Notes: generated by a model from the letters alone, not told the origin. A stretch of DNA of 64,000 nucleotides from Microvirga pakistanensis (GCF_004458765.1 NZ_SPJX01000710.1:1-64000), one strand, 5' to 3'; shown: positions 8,789 to 17,965, numbered from the stretch's first letter. Numbers and translations: made by a program.

Positions 8789-10003
8789 ATGGACGAGAAG
8801 CTCAGCCGCAAGCTGCGGATCCTGGCCGATGCGGCCAAATACGACGCCTCCTGCTCCTCGTCCGGCGCGCCGGGCCGCAAGGCCGACATCGACGGCCTGG
8901 GGTCCACCACGGGAGCCGGCATCTGCCACGCCTATACGCCGGACGGGCGCTGCGTCTCGCTGCTCAAGATTCTCCTGACGAATTACTGCCTGTTCGACTG
9001 CGCCTATTGCGTGAACCGGCGCTCGTCGAACGTGAGGCGCGCGAAGTTCTCGGTCGACGAGGTGGTCACGCTCACGGTCGAGTTCTACAAGCGCAACTAC
9101 ATCGAGGGCCTGTTCCTGTCGTCGGGGATCATCCGCTCGCCCGATTACACCATGGAGCAGATGCTGCTGGCGGCCAAGAAGCTGCGGCGGGATCACGGGT
9201 TTCGCGGCTACATCCACCTGAAGACGATTCCGGAGGCGAGCCCCTGGCTCATCGAGGAGGCGGGTCTCTGGGCGGATCGCCTGTCCATCAACCTCGAACT
9301 GCCGACGGAAAAGAGCCTGGAGCGGCTGGCGCCCGAGAAGGATGGCGCGTCCATCGAGGGCGCCATGGCGCAGATGTCCGAGCGCATCGAGGAAGCCCGT
9401 CAGGAGCGCCGCCATTTCTCTCCCGCCGGGCAGACGACTCAGGTGATCGTGGGCGCGGACGACACAACGGACGCGCAGGTGCTGCGCACCTCGGCCAAGC
9501 TTTACAGCCACTACGCCATGAAGCGCGTCTATTACTCCGCCTTCAGCCCGATTCCCGATTCGAGCGCCATCCTGCCGCTGAAGCCGCCGCCGCTCATGCG
9601 CGAAAACAGGCTCTACCAGGCCGACTGGCTGATGCGGTATTACGGGTTCCAGGCGGAGGAGATCGCCGCAAGCAGCGACCGGGGCATGCTCGATCTCGAC
9701 ATTGACCCCAAGCTCGCCTGGGCGCTCAGGAACCGCCACCTCTTTCCCGTCGACGTGAACCGCGCCGAACGCGAGATCCTGCTGCGCGTTCCAGGTCTGG
9801 GTGCCCGCGCCGTGGACAAGATCGTGGCGGCGCGGCGGCACACCACCCTGCGGCTCAAGGACGTGGCGCGCCTGACCTCCGGCCTCAGGCGCGCCAAGGC
9901 CTTCCTGATCGCCGCCGATCATCATCCCAAAGCGAAGCTCGACCGGCAGGATCTGCGGGAGCGTCTGATCGAGAAACCCCAGCAACTGAGCCTGTTCGCA
10001 TGA
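8789..10003 (+). CDS. Putative DNA modification/repair radical SAM protein (UDG-linked)
   Basis: The 404-residue protein carries a radical-SAM cluster motif, Cys67-x3-Cys71-x2-Cys74, in NYCLFDCAYCVN. An SPL-like barrel follows (LFLSSGIIRSPDYTMEQML, INLELPTEKSLERLAP). Near the C-terminus a helix-hairpin-helix (LLRVPGLGARAVDKIVAARR) would bind DNA. It matches the family named for its linkage to a uracil-DNA-glycosylase-like gene, and that partner begins inside the last codon of this one (ATGA overlap). A role in repairing or modifying DNA bases is inferred; the reaction is unknown. Confidence 0.88.
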   Translation: MDEKLSRKLRILADAAKYDASCSSSGAPGRKADIDGLGSTTGAGICHAYTPDGRCVSLLKILLTNYCLFDCAYCVNRRSSNVRRAKFSVDEVVTLTVEFYKRNYIEGLFLSSGIIRSPDYTMEQMLLAAKKLRRDHGFRGYIHLKTIPEASPWLIEEAGLWADRLSINLELPTEKSLERLAPEKDGASIEGAMAQMSERIEEARQERRHFSPAGQTTQVIVGADDTTDAQVLRTSAKLYSHYAMKRVYYSAFSPIPDSSAILPLKPPPLMRENRLYQADWLMRYYGFQAEEIAASSDRGMLDLDIDPKLAWALRNRHLFPVDVNRAEREILLRVPGLGARAVDKIVAARRHTTLRLKDVARLTSGLRRAKAFLIAADHHPKAKLDRQDLRERLIEKPQQLSLFA

Positions 10004-11442
10004 ACCTGCACCGCATCACTCTCAGGAACGGCGCGGACCTCGACGGCTTTCGCCGGGCCGTGCGCTGGCTGATGGCGGAGGAACTCGCGCCGCAGCACAT
10101 CGTGTGGTCGCTCGACGATGCTCCGAGCCTCTTCGGCGGCGAGGAGGTGCGCGATGCGCCGCCGGTCGCGCTGCCGCGCAGCGTGGCGCGCCTCGTCGAG
10201 CTCGGCGTGTGCCACAGCGATCCTGAGCGCTATGCCCTGCTCTACCAGCTCGTCTGGCGCGTGCTGAACGGCGAGCGCGATCTCCTGGAGATCGCGAGCG
10301 ATCCCCTCGTGCACCGGGTCGACGCCATGGCCCGCACGGTGCGGCGCGACCTTCACAAAATGTACGCCTTCGTGCGCTTCCGGCGCATGGGCGGCGAAAA
10401 TCTCGAGCGTTTCGCCGCCTGGTACGAGCCGGAGCACTTCATCCTGGAGGCCTCGGCCCCGTTCTTCATCGATCGGTTCCGTTCGCTCGACTGGACCATC
10501 CTGACCCCCATCGGCTCCATGCGCTGGGATCGGCACGCGCTGAGCTTCGGCCCGGCGGCCCGACGCGAGGACGCGCCTGACGAGGACAGCTTCGAGGAGG
10601 GCTGGCGCGGCTATTACGAGAGCGTGTTCAACCCCGCGCGGGTGAACCCCGCCGCGATGCGCGCCGAGATGCCGAAGAAGTACTGGCGCAACCTGCCGGA
10701 AACCGCCTCGATCCCGGGCTTGATCCAAACCGCCTCCCAGCGCGTTGAAATCATGATCGAACAGGAGGCGACCATGCCCACCAAACGCACGCCGGAGCGC
10801 GCTCTCGAGGCCATGTGGGATCAGGAGCCCAAGACGCTCGAAGAACTCAACGCCATCATCGCGAAAGCGGGGCCGCTCGTGCCCGGCGCCACGCAGGCGG
10901 TCTTCGGCGAAGGGCCGAAACGCGCGGATATCATGTTCGTGGGCGAACAGCCGGGCGATCAGGAGGATCTGCAGGGCCGCCCCTTCGTCGGGCCGGCCGG
11001 CAAACTCCTCGACAAGGCCATGCGGGAAGCCGGGATCGACCGCGGACAGGCCTATCTCACCAATGCGGTGAAGCACTTCAAGTTCGAGCAGCGCGGTCAT
11101 CGCCGCATCCACGCGAAGCCGACCGCCGGCGAGGTGAAGCATTACCGGCCCTGGCTGATGAAGGAGCTGGAACTGGTGCGTCCCAAGCTCGTGGTGGCGC
11201 TCGGCGCAACGGCCGTTCTCGCGCTCACCGGCAAGTCGACGCCCATCTCCCGCTCGCGCGGGCGGGCGCGCTTCGGAACCTATGACGGCTACGTCACGGT
11301 GCATCCCAGCTATCTGCTGCGCCTGCCCGACGAGGCGACGAAGCGCGAGGCCTACGAGGCCTTCCTCAACGACCTGCGGCGCATCCACGATTTGGCTAAG
11401 GCCGATCCCGAGACGGGCGAGCTGCCGCTCGCGGCGGAGTGA
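10000..11442 (+). CDS. DUF4130 (SAM-linked) - UdgX-like uracil-DNA glycosylase fusion
   Basis: This 480-residue protein fuses two domains. Residues 1 to about 240 match the DUF4130/radical-SAM-linked family (KMYAFVRFRRMG, ERFAAWYEPEHFI). Residues about 255-470 form a UdgX-like uracil-DNA glycosylase with GEQPGDQED, TNAVKHFKFE and the HPSYLL motif. The UdgX-specific loop RGHRRIHAKP is present, with His371 in the position that bonds covalently to the abasic site in mycobacterial UdgX. The UDG domain contains no cysteine. The usual iron-sulfur ligands (CxxC before the VFGEG strand, and Cys in ACRPW) are replaced by AKAGPLV and KHYRPW. The gene overlaps its radical-SAM partner by four bases. Confidence 0.88.
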   Translation: MNLHRITLRNGADLDGFRRAVRWLMAEELAPQHIVWSLDDAPSLFGGEEVRDAPPVALPRSVARLVELGVCHSDPERYALLYQLVWRVLNGERDLLEIASDPLVHRVDAMARTVRRDLHKMYAFVRFRRMGGENLERFAAWYEPEHFILEASAPFFIDRFRSLDWTILTPIGSMRWDRHALSFGPAARREDAPDEDSFEEGWRGYYESVFNPARVNPAAMRAEMPKKYWRNLPETASIPGLIQTASQRVEIMIEQEATMPTKRTPERALEAMWDQEPKTLEELNAIIAKAGPLVPGATQAVFGEGPKRADIMFVGEQPGDQEDLQGRPFVGPAGKLLDKAMREAGIDRGQAYLTNAVKHFKFEQRGHRRIHAKPTAGEVKHYRPWLMKELELVRPKLVVALGATAVLALTGKSTPISRSRGRARFGTYDGYVTVHPSYLLRLPDEATKREAYEAFLNDLRRIHDLAKADPETGELPLAAE

Positions 11443-11445
11443 CCG

Positions 11446-12687
11446 TCACGCGCCCGCCGCGAGTTTACGCCGGCGGTCGAGGTGGCGCATCACCGGCGTC
11501 ACCGTGATGCCGTGGAGCACGATGGACACGAGGATGATGAAGCCCGCCGTGCTCCAGAGCGTGTCCGCGCCGTCGAATTCATGATGATTGAGGCCATAGG
11601 CGAGGTAATAGATCGAGCCGAGACCGCGAATCCCGAAGAAGCTGATCGCCAGTTTCTCGCCCGGCGGAGGATCGGTTCCGATCAGCCCGATCCAGCCGGC
11701 GAGCGGCCGGATCACGAACAGCGCGATGAGGCCGAAGATCGCCACGTCCCAGCTCAGCGCGCGGAACAGCTCTCCGCCGGTCATCGCGCCGCCCAGAAGC
11801 ACGAGCAGCGCCATCATGAGAAGACGCTCGAGCTCCTCCGCGAAGTCGTGCAGCTTCTCGTGGTAGGCATCCTCCCGCTTCGTGGCCCGCAACGCGAGCG
11901 CGGCGACGAAGACCGCGAGAAAGCCGTAGCCCTTCACCATCTCGGTGACGCCATATGCCAGGCACGTGATGCCGAGCGCCACGAAACCCGAGCCCGTGCG
12001 CGAGAGCTTGGCCCGGTTCGGCAGATGGAAGGTGAGCCATCCGAGAACGCGCCCGACCACGAAGCCCATGGCGACGCCCGCTCCGATCTTCCACAACACC
12101 GCATAGGCGAACCATTCCGCCAGGCTTCCCATGCTCGCCTCCTGGGCAAGCGCGAGGGCGAGCAGGATGAACGGAAAGGCCAGGCCGTCGTTGAGGCCCG
12201 CTTCCGACGTGAGGGTGAAGCGTACCTCGTCCTCCTGCCCGCCGCCGGGCGGCCCCACCTGCACGTCGCTCGCGAGCACCGGATCGGTGGGGGCGAGGGC
12301 CCCGGCCAGCAGAACCGCCGCGGCCAGACTCAGGCCCAGGAAGCTGGAGCCGAGCCAGGTGAGGCCCAGGATGGTCAGCGGCATGGAAATTCCGAGCAGC
12401 CGCCAAGTGAGCCTCCACCGGCCCCACCCGAAGGGCCGGTCGATCTTCAGGCCCGCGCCCATGAGCGAGATGATGACGACCAGCTCGCTCAGATGCTCGA
12501 CGAGAGCAAGCTCCTCCATGGGATGGGGAAGGACACCCGGCAGTTGGGGGATCGCGAAGATCAGCGCGCCCAGGCCGACGCAGAAGATCGGCAGGGACAG
12601 GGGCAGCTCCTTCAGGACCATGGGAAGCCAGGCGGTCAGCAGAACGACGACCCCGAAGCCCGCCAGCACGACGACATAAGCGCTCAT
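11446..12687 (-). CDS. Cation:proton antiporter, CPA1 family
   Basis: The 413-residue membrane protein has about 12 hydrophobic helices and the CPA1 core ALAPTDPVLASDVQ, followed by the ion-binding block SEAGLNDGLAFPF with its conserved Asn-Asp. Such carriers exchange Na+ or K+ for protons across the inner membrane, for pH and salt tolerance. I chose the ATG at 12687, which precedes the first helix; a GTG at 12723 is also open. The gene converges with the UdgX fusion across three bases. Ion specificity cannot be read from sequence. Confidence 0.85.
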   Translation of the reverse strand: MSAYVVVLAGFGVVVLLTAWLPMVLKELPLSLPIFCVGLGALIFAIPQLPGVLPHPMEELALVEHLSELVVIISLMGAGLKIDRPFGWGRWRLTWRLLGISMPLTILGLTWLGSSFLGLSLAAAVLLAGALAPTDPVLASDVQVGPPGGGQEDEVRFTLTSEAGLNDGLAFPFILLALALAQEASMGSLAEWFAYAVLWKIGAGVAMGFVVGRVLGWLTFHLPNRAKLSRTGSGFVALGITCLAYGVTEMVKGYGFLAVFVAALALRATKREDAYHEKLHDFAEELERLLMMALLVLLGGAMTGGELFRALSWDVAIFGLIALFVIRPLAGWIGLIGTDPPPGEKLAISFFGIRGLGSIYYLAYGLNHHEFDGADTLWSTAGFIILVSIVLHGITVTPVMRHLDRRRKLAAGA

Positions 12688-12829
12688 AAGGCAGCGAACG
12701 CGGCGCAGACTCGGCAGTTCCACTGTTCCGAGCGGTTAACTGCCCCTTAAACCGCCACATTTAGAGTGCTCCAGAGCATCAAGGCCGGAATCGAACCGGC
12801 GGCGAAGGAATGCGGGGTTAGAAACAGAC

Positions 12830-14971
12830 GTGGCGAAGGGACGTGACCGGCGTGAGCCGGTTTTCGATGCGCCCGCTACGGGGGCGGGGGAGCTGGACTT
12901 TCGCCTCTCGCCCGAAGACCGGGCAGGGGGATCATCCATGGCAGGACGACGTAGCTCGAGGCACAGCGATGACGAACGGCCGCTGCGTCGCGGCTCCCGA
13001 CCCAAGAAGGCCAGGCGCAAGGGCCGCTCGTTTCTGAGCAAGCTGGTCTATGCGGGCGTCGTGCTCTGCCTCTGGGGCGTCATTGCCGTCGGCGGCGTGG
13101 TGGCCTATTACGCCTCGCAATTGCCACCCATCGACCAACTCACCGTTCCCAAGCGTCCGCCGAACATCGCCATCCTGGCCAATGACGGCTCGCTGATCAC
13201 GAACCGCGGCGAGACGGGTGGACGCACCGTCACCTTGAAGGAGCTGCCGCCCTATCTGCCGAAAGCCTTCGTGGCCATCGAGGACCGGCGCTTCTACGAC
13301 CATTTCGGCATCGACCCGCAGGGCATCGCCCGCGCGGTCTACCGCAATCTCACCCATTCCGGCGGCCTCCAGGGCGGTTCGACGCTGACGCAGCAGCTCG
13401 CCAAGAACCTCTTCCTCACCCAGGAGCGCACCGCCTCGCGCAAGATCCAGGAGGCCATTCTCGCCCTCTGGCTGGAGCGGAACTATTCGAAGGACCAGAT
13501 CCTCGAGCTCTACCTCAACCGGGTCTATTTCGGCGCGGGCGCCTATGGCGTCGAGGCCGCCGCCCAGCGCTATTACGGCAAGTCGGCGCGCCACGTGTCC
13601 CTCTCGGAGGCCGCCGTGCTCGCGGGCCTCGTCCAGTCGCCCTCGCGCCTCGCGCCCAACCGCAACCCGGACCGGGCCAATGCCCGCGCGCAGCTCGTGA
13701 TCGCGGCCATGCACGAACTCGGCTTCATCACGCCCGACATGACCAAGACCGCCCTGGGCCAACCGGCCGAGCCCGTGCGCCCCAACGGTGCCGGCTCGGC
13801 TAATTACGCGGCCGATTACGTGATGGACGTGCTCGACGATTTCGTCGGCACCATCGACGGGGACATCGCGGTCTTCACCACGATCGATCCCAAGCTCCAG
13901 GCCGCCGCCGAGCGCGTCCTGGTGGACGAGCTCAACGCCAAGGGCCAGAAGTTCAACGTGAGCCAGGGCGCCTTCGTGGCCATGAAGCCGGACGGCGGGG
14001 TTCAGGCCCTTGTCGGCGGCCGCAACTACGAGGAGAGCCAGTTCAACCGGGCCACCGCCGCCCGTCGCCAGCCGGGCTCCTCCTTCAAGCCGTTCGTGTA
14101 TCTGACCGCCGTCGAGCGGGGCTATACGCCAGACATGGTCATGGAGGACGCTCCTGTCAGCTACAAGGGCTGGAATCCCCAGAACTACGACCGCAAGTAT
14201 CGCGGACCCGTCACCCTGCGCGATGCCCTGGCCCTGTCCCTCAACACCGTCGCGGTCAAGCTCAACATGGAGGTTGGCCCGAAGAACGTGGCGCAGACCG
14301 CGCAGCGGCTCGGCATCACCTCGCCGCTCCAGGCGAACGGCTCGCTCGCGCTCGGCACCTCGGAGGTGACGCCGCTCGAACTCGTGGGCGCCTATGCGGC
14401 CTTCGCCAACGGCGGCACCGGCGTGACGCCCTACGTGATCTCCGAGGTGAAGACCCTCGACGGCAAGATCATCTACAAGCGCCCGGCCTCCGCCGGCGGC
14501 CTCGGGCGCGTCATCGATCCGTCCGCGGTCGCGATGATGAACGAGATGATGCACAACACCTTCGTGATCGGTACCGCCAGGGCCGCGCAGATTCCCGGCT
14601 GGCCGATGGCCGGCAAGACCGGCACGACCAACGATTACAAGGATGCATGGTTCGTCGGCTTCACGGGCAACCTCGTGGCCGGCGTCTGGCTCGGCAACGA
14701 CGACGGGGCGCTCACCAAGCGGGTCAGCGGCGGCAATCTGCCAAGGGAGGTCTGGCACGATTTCATGCAGATCGCCCTGAAGGACAAGCAGCCCGTGCCG
14801 CTGCCCGGCCTCGAGCGCTTCCGCGACGACGTGCCCGTGGCCGGCTCCGGCGCAGATCCGCGCTATGCCAATGCCGGCAACGACGACACGGGCTGGGTTC
14901 AGCCTCAGCCACAGCCGCAGCGCCGGGCGTCGCGCGAGAAGAACTTCTTCGAAAAGCTGTTCGGACTCTAG
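12830..14971 (+). CDS. mrcA: Penicillin-binding protein 1A (bifunctional peptidoglycan synthase)
   Basis: The 713-residue class A PBP has a basic cytoplasmic N-terminus, one membrane helix (about 71-95), a GT51 glycosyltransferase domain and a transpeptidase domain. The GT51 catalytic Glu151 lies in AIEDRRFYDHFG, with GGSTLTQQLAKNLF downstream. The transpeptidase has the SxxK motif at Ser417 (SSFK), then SLN (ALSLNTVAV) and KTGTT. It polymerises and crosslinks periplasmic peptidoglycan. The start is a GTG at 12830; an ATG at 12938 with an AGGGGGA ribosome site is a strong alternative. The LPxE region before the first helix favours the longer form. Confidence 0.9.
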   Translation: MAKGRDRREPVFDAPATGAGELDFRLSPEDRAGGSSMAGRRSSRHSDDERPLRRGSRPKKARRKGRSFLSKLVYAGVVLCLWGVIAVGGVVAYYASQLPPIDQLTVPKRPPNIAILANDGSLITNRGETGGRTVTLKELPPYLPKAFVAIEDRRFYDHFGIDPQGIARAVYRNLTHSGGLQGGSTLTQQLAKNLFLTQERTASRKIQEAILALWLERNYSKDQILELYLNRVYFGAGAYGVEAAAQRYYGKSARHVSLSEAAVLAGLVQSPSRLAPNRNPDRANARAQLVIAAMHELGFITPDMTKTALGQPAEPVRPNGAGSANYAADYVMDVLDDFVGTIDGDIAVFTTIDPKLQAAAERVLVDELNAKGQKFNVSQGAFVAMKPDGGVQALVGGRNYEESQFNRATAARRQPGSSFKPFVYLTAVERGYTPDMVMEDAPVSYKGWNPQNYDRKYRGPVTLRDALALSLNTVAVKLNMEVGPKNVAQTAQRLGITSPLQANGSLALGTSEVTPLELVGAYAAFANGGTGVTPYVISEVKTLDGKIIYKRPASAGGLGRVIDPSAVAMMNEMMHNTFVIGTARAAQIPGWPMAGKTGTTNDYKDAWFVGFTGNLVAGVWLGNDDGALTKRVSGGNLPREVWHDFMQIALKDKQPVPLPGLERFRDDVPVAGSGADPRYANAGNDDTGWVQPQPQPQRRASREKNFFEKLFGL

Positions 14972-15352
14972 GAAATCCTCTTAATTTGCTTTCTCGCAAA
15001 ATCGTCTTGCGAGCCAGCGGGCGATTCGGCGCATTCCACGAACCCGTTACTTCATAAGGGAATCTCGTCACTCGGGCCTTCTCGAGCGGCCGAGCGCCTC
15101 CGGGGTCTCCCTTTTCAACGAGCACGTTCTGACATTATATAGTTTACATCTGATCTATCCGGCCCGGTGACCTTCCGGGCGTCATAGCCGCATGAAGGGC
15201 CCACGCCCTCGACTGGTACGGCCTCCCCTGCCTACCACGAGATCCTGCCCCTGCGGGCCCGGAACTCCACGGGCGACGTCATCCTGATCCAGGGCGTGCC
15301 GCACGACCACCGGGCGACCGATATTCTGACCGGTGAGATGTCCTGACCCGTC
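14972..15352. other. Gene-free stretch with a possible coding remnant
   Basis: No intact gene is visible in these 381 bases. From about 15230 to 15347 one rightward frame reads like the end of a protein (YHEILPLRARN, then DVILIQGVPHDH, ending MS and TGA). It has no start or ribosome site. A neighbouring frame just upstream (ALDWYGLP at about 15205-15228) looks like the preceding part shifted by one base. This could be a decayed gene end, but I do not recognise the family. Confidence 0.3.
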
Positions 15353-16546
15353 TTACGCCGGCTTTCCGCGCGCCCGCCCCGTCCCCGCGAAGGCGATCAG
15401 CGCCGCAATGCCGGTGCCCGCGATGGCGGTGGGCAGCGGCAGGGCCGAGCCGCCGAGGTTCTGACCCAGCACGATGCCGAGGATGGCGGCAAACGTCATC
15501 TGGCAGATGCCGAGGAGCGACGAGGCCGCGCCCGCGCGCTCCGGAAACGGCATCAGGGCCGAGGCCATGGCCTGCGGCATGGTGAGGCCCACGCCCATCG
15601 CGTAGATCGCCATCGGCCCGGTGATGGCGAAGGACGACGGCACGCCGGACGCGACGAGCACGAACATCAGCGCGCCGCCTGCCGCAAGGCTCGCCACCCC
15701 GAACCGGATGGTGCCGTCGAGTCCGTATCGGCCGACGAGATGCTGCGCCAGGACCGTGCCGCCGATATAGCCCACGACCATGAAGGCGAAGGAGAAGGCG
15801 TAAGCCAGCTCGTCCAGGCGATACACCCCCTGCAGCACGAAGGACGAGCCGGAGATGAAGGCGAAGAGTCCCCCATAGGCGAGCATCGAGAAGCTCACAT
15901 AGGTGCGATAGCCCGGGTGGCGCAGCAGCGTTCCGAAGCCCCGGAGAATCGCCGCGAAGGAGATCGGATCGCTGGATTTCGTCCGGATGCTCTCGGGCAG
16001 GCGCAGCAGGACGACGGCCGCCAGGGCGACGCCGCAGGCCAGCATGACCACGAAGGTCGCACGCCATTCGTAAGCCTGGGCGATCAACCCACCCAGGACC
16101 GGCGCCACGGCCGGCACGACGCCCATGATCGAGCCCATGCGCGACAATTCCTTGCCGGCGCGCGGCCCCTCGTAGAAGTCGCGCACGATCGCCCGCCCGA
16201 GCACGATGGGGCCGGAGGCACCGAGCGCCTGAAGAAAGCGTGCCGCGATCAGGATCTCGATATTGGGCGCGAGCGCGCAGACGAGGCTGGCGACCGTAAA
16301 GAGCCCGAGCCCGAGGAGCAGCACCGGCTTGCGGCCGACCCGGTCGGACACCGGCCCGTAGAAGAACTGGCCTGCCGCGAACCCGATCAGGAACGCCGAG
16401 AGCGTCATCTGCGTCTGCCCGGTGGTCGCCTGCAGGCCCAGCGCGATATCCGGCAGCGAGGGCAGGTACATGTCCGTCGAGAGAGGACCGAGCGCGGTGA
16501 GCAGCGCCAGCACGGCGGTCAGGGCGAGGGTATCGGGCTTGAGCAT
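15353..16546 (-). CDS. Bcr/CflA-family multidrug efflux MFS transporter
   Basis: The 397-residue protein has 12 likely membrane helices. Family signatures are LGPLSTDMYLPSLP in helix 1, FYGPVSDRVGRKPVLLLG in the helix 2-3 loop, and ARFLQALGASG with RAIVRDFYEG after it. Bcr/CflA carriers export bicyclomycin, chloramphenicol and related compounds, or sometimes amino acids, by proton antiport. I chose the ATG at 16546 directly before the first helix; an earlier GTG at 16600 is open. No regulator is adjacent. Confidence 0.87.
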   Translation of the reverse strand: MLKPDTLALTAVLALLTALGPLSTDMYLPSLPDIALGLQATTGQTQMTLSAFLIGFAAGQFFYGPVSDRVGRKPVLLLGLGLFTVASLVCALAPNIEILIAARFLQALGASGPIVLGRAIVRDFYEGPRAGKELSRMGSIMGVVPAVAPVLGGLIAQAYEWRATFVVMLACGVALAAVVLLRLPESIRTKSSDPISFAAILRGFGTLLRHPGYRTYVSFSMLAYGGLFAFISGSSFVLQGVYRLDELAYAFSFAFMVVGYIGGTVLAQHLVGRYGLDGTIRFGVASLAAGGALMFVLVASGVPSSFAITGPMAIYAMGVGLTMPQAMASALMPFPERAGAASSLLGICQMTFAAILGIVLGQNLGGSALPLPTAIAGTGIAALIAFAGTGRARGKPA

Positions 16547-16645
16547 GGAATCGGAACGGTCATGACAGGCGATGGGCTGGCCTAAGCCGAAAAGCCCCAC
16601 CTGTCATCCGCTTCTTTTCTCTCAAACCGATGACCGGCGCGCCGG

Positions 16646-17022
16646 TCACGCGGCCCCGACATTCGCCAGGACGCCGTTGACCTGCTGGCGCAGATGCTCG
16701 GCCTCTCCCACGATGCCTGAGGACGAGGTCAGGACGTGACGGGCCGCGGTTTCGGTTTCCTCTGCCGGTCGGACTCCTGGCTGAAATCCGCGGCCCGCCG
16801 GGGCTCCTGCGCCAGCTGATAGGTCATGCGGCTGATCGCGATGACGCCGACCCGCAGGTCCATGGCCTCGCGGGCGGCCTCTTCGCGGAAGCCTGCGACC
16901 TCCATGGCGGTCTTGAGCTTGGTCGTCCTGTGCCAAGCCATCACGGCGATCATGGCGGCGACGAGCCCCATGAGAGACACCACCGCCACAACCTTCTGGG
17001 GAATGGAAAAATGTTTCAGCGC
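16646..17022 (-). pseudogene. Remnant of a methyl-accepting chemotaxis protein
   Basis: The leftward strand carries two ends of a chemoreceptor without its middle. From about 17022 the frame reads as an N-terminal membrane anchor (IPQKVVAVVSLMGLVAAMI) and the start of a periplasmic helix (LKTAMEVAGFREEAAREAMD), ending near 16729. In another frame, from about 16735 to 16646, it reads as a typical chemoreceptor tail (GEAEHLRQQVNGVLANVGAA). An intact receptor would need roughly 400-500 more residues between them. I see no proper ATG or ribosome site at the 5' end. An internal deletion plus frameshift is the simplest explanation. Confidence 0.65.
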
Positions 17023-17112
17023 CCTCGAATCAAGCCCTTACTGAAAGGCCTTCCATGGCCATTCAGGCTTTTCGAAGCTGATGGCGTTCGCGTGCCGGAA
17101 CCGGCAGCCCCC

Positions 17113-17856
17113 TCACCCGATCCGGTGCAGGGCGCTGCCGTAGTCCTTGAGCCAGGCTTCCGCCTCGTCGGTGCGCGGGCAGAGCTGGTAGGTGATCTTC
17201 CAGAACCGCGAGGAATGGTTGAGCTCGCGCAGATGCGCCACCTCGTGCGCCGCGAGATAGTCGAGCACGAAGGGCGGAGCCATGATGAGGCGCCAGGAGA
17301 AGTTGAGAGCGCCGTTGGCCGAGCAGGACCCCCAGCGGCTCTTGGTGTCGCGCACGGTGATGCGCTTGGCCTGAACCCCAAGCTGAGCCGTATGCTTTCT
17401 CACGGCAGCGGCGAAATCGCGCCTGGCCTCGGCCTCCAGGAAATCGCGCACGCGGCGGGCCACATGGGCGGCCTCGCCGGCAACGGCGATGATCGGCTCG
17501 CCCGCGCTGTCGCGGGCCGCCTGGGTGATCCCGCGGATCGAGGACCAATGGACGATGCGGTGCGGCACGCCGCGCAGGGGAACGAGCGCGCCGGGCGCGA
17601 AGAGCACCCGGTCCGGCACCTTGGCCAGGCGGCTTGCGATCCATGCGCTGTGGCTGTCGGCGAATTTCTGGGCCAGGCCCACATCGGTGCGCTCGGGGAT
17701 CGTGAGCACGACCTCGCCGGTCGCGTGGGAGACGCGCAGCGTGATCCGTTTGGCGGTCGGACGCCGTTTGAGGGCCACCTTGAATGTCTGGCCCTCGTGG
17801 GAAACTCTCAAATGAGGTGGGTCCGCAGGAACGCGGCGGAACAGAGCGGATTTCAT
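17113..17856 (-). CDS. YgjP/SprT-like zinc metallopeptidase (M48-type, DUF45)
   Basis: The 247-residue protein has the YgjP domain. Its N-terminal beta region includes KRRPTAKRITLRVS. The core shows TKSRWGSCS and the zinc motif HEVAHLRELNHS (HExxH with a downstream His), followed by the end block WLKDYGSALHRIG. Family members are predicted zinc-dependent peptidases or hydrolases of unknown substrate. I chose the ATG at 17856 because the longer frame upstream has no protein-like character. It lies upstream of the chemoreceptor remnant on the same strand. Confidence 0.82.
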   Translation of the reverse strand: MKSALFRRVPADPPHLRVSHEGQTFKVALKRRPTAKRITLRVSHATGEVVLTIPERTDVGLAQKFADSHSAWIASRLAKVPDRVLFAPGALVPLRGVPHRIVHWSSIRGITQAARDSAGEPIIAVAGEAAHVARRVRDFLEAEARRDFAAAVRKHTAQLGVQAKRITVRDTKSRWGSCSANGALNFSWRLIMAPPFVLDYLAAHEVAHLRELNHSSRFWKITYQLCPRTDEAEAWLKDYGSALHRIG

Positions 17857-17965
17857 GTCCGCAATCTGCCCGCTCACGTCGATTCTGTCAGCGCAGCCGT
17901 TTGCCGCTCCCAGGAACGTATCGAGAACGCTGCTACGCTCTTGACGAGACCCTCCGGGGTGGTTC

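Noticed and set aside
12783-12800. A tRNA T-arm-like sequence on the leftward strand (GCCGG TTCGATT CCGGC)
   Set aside because: The surrounding sequence has no matching acceptor stem, anticodon arm or D-arm at the right distances, so I do not call a tRNA or a tRNA fragment.
12932-14758. A long open frame antisense to the PBP1A gene
   Set aside because: High GC third positions keep the opposite strand open. The product is rich in Gly, His, Arg and Glu with no domain, while the sense strand has full PBP motifs.
15192-15287. A short ATG frame starting MKGPRPRL in the gap after PBP1A
   Set aside because: No ribosome site, low-complexity Pro/Arg/Thr composition, and a better protein-like pattern in another frame.
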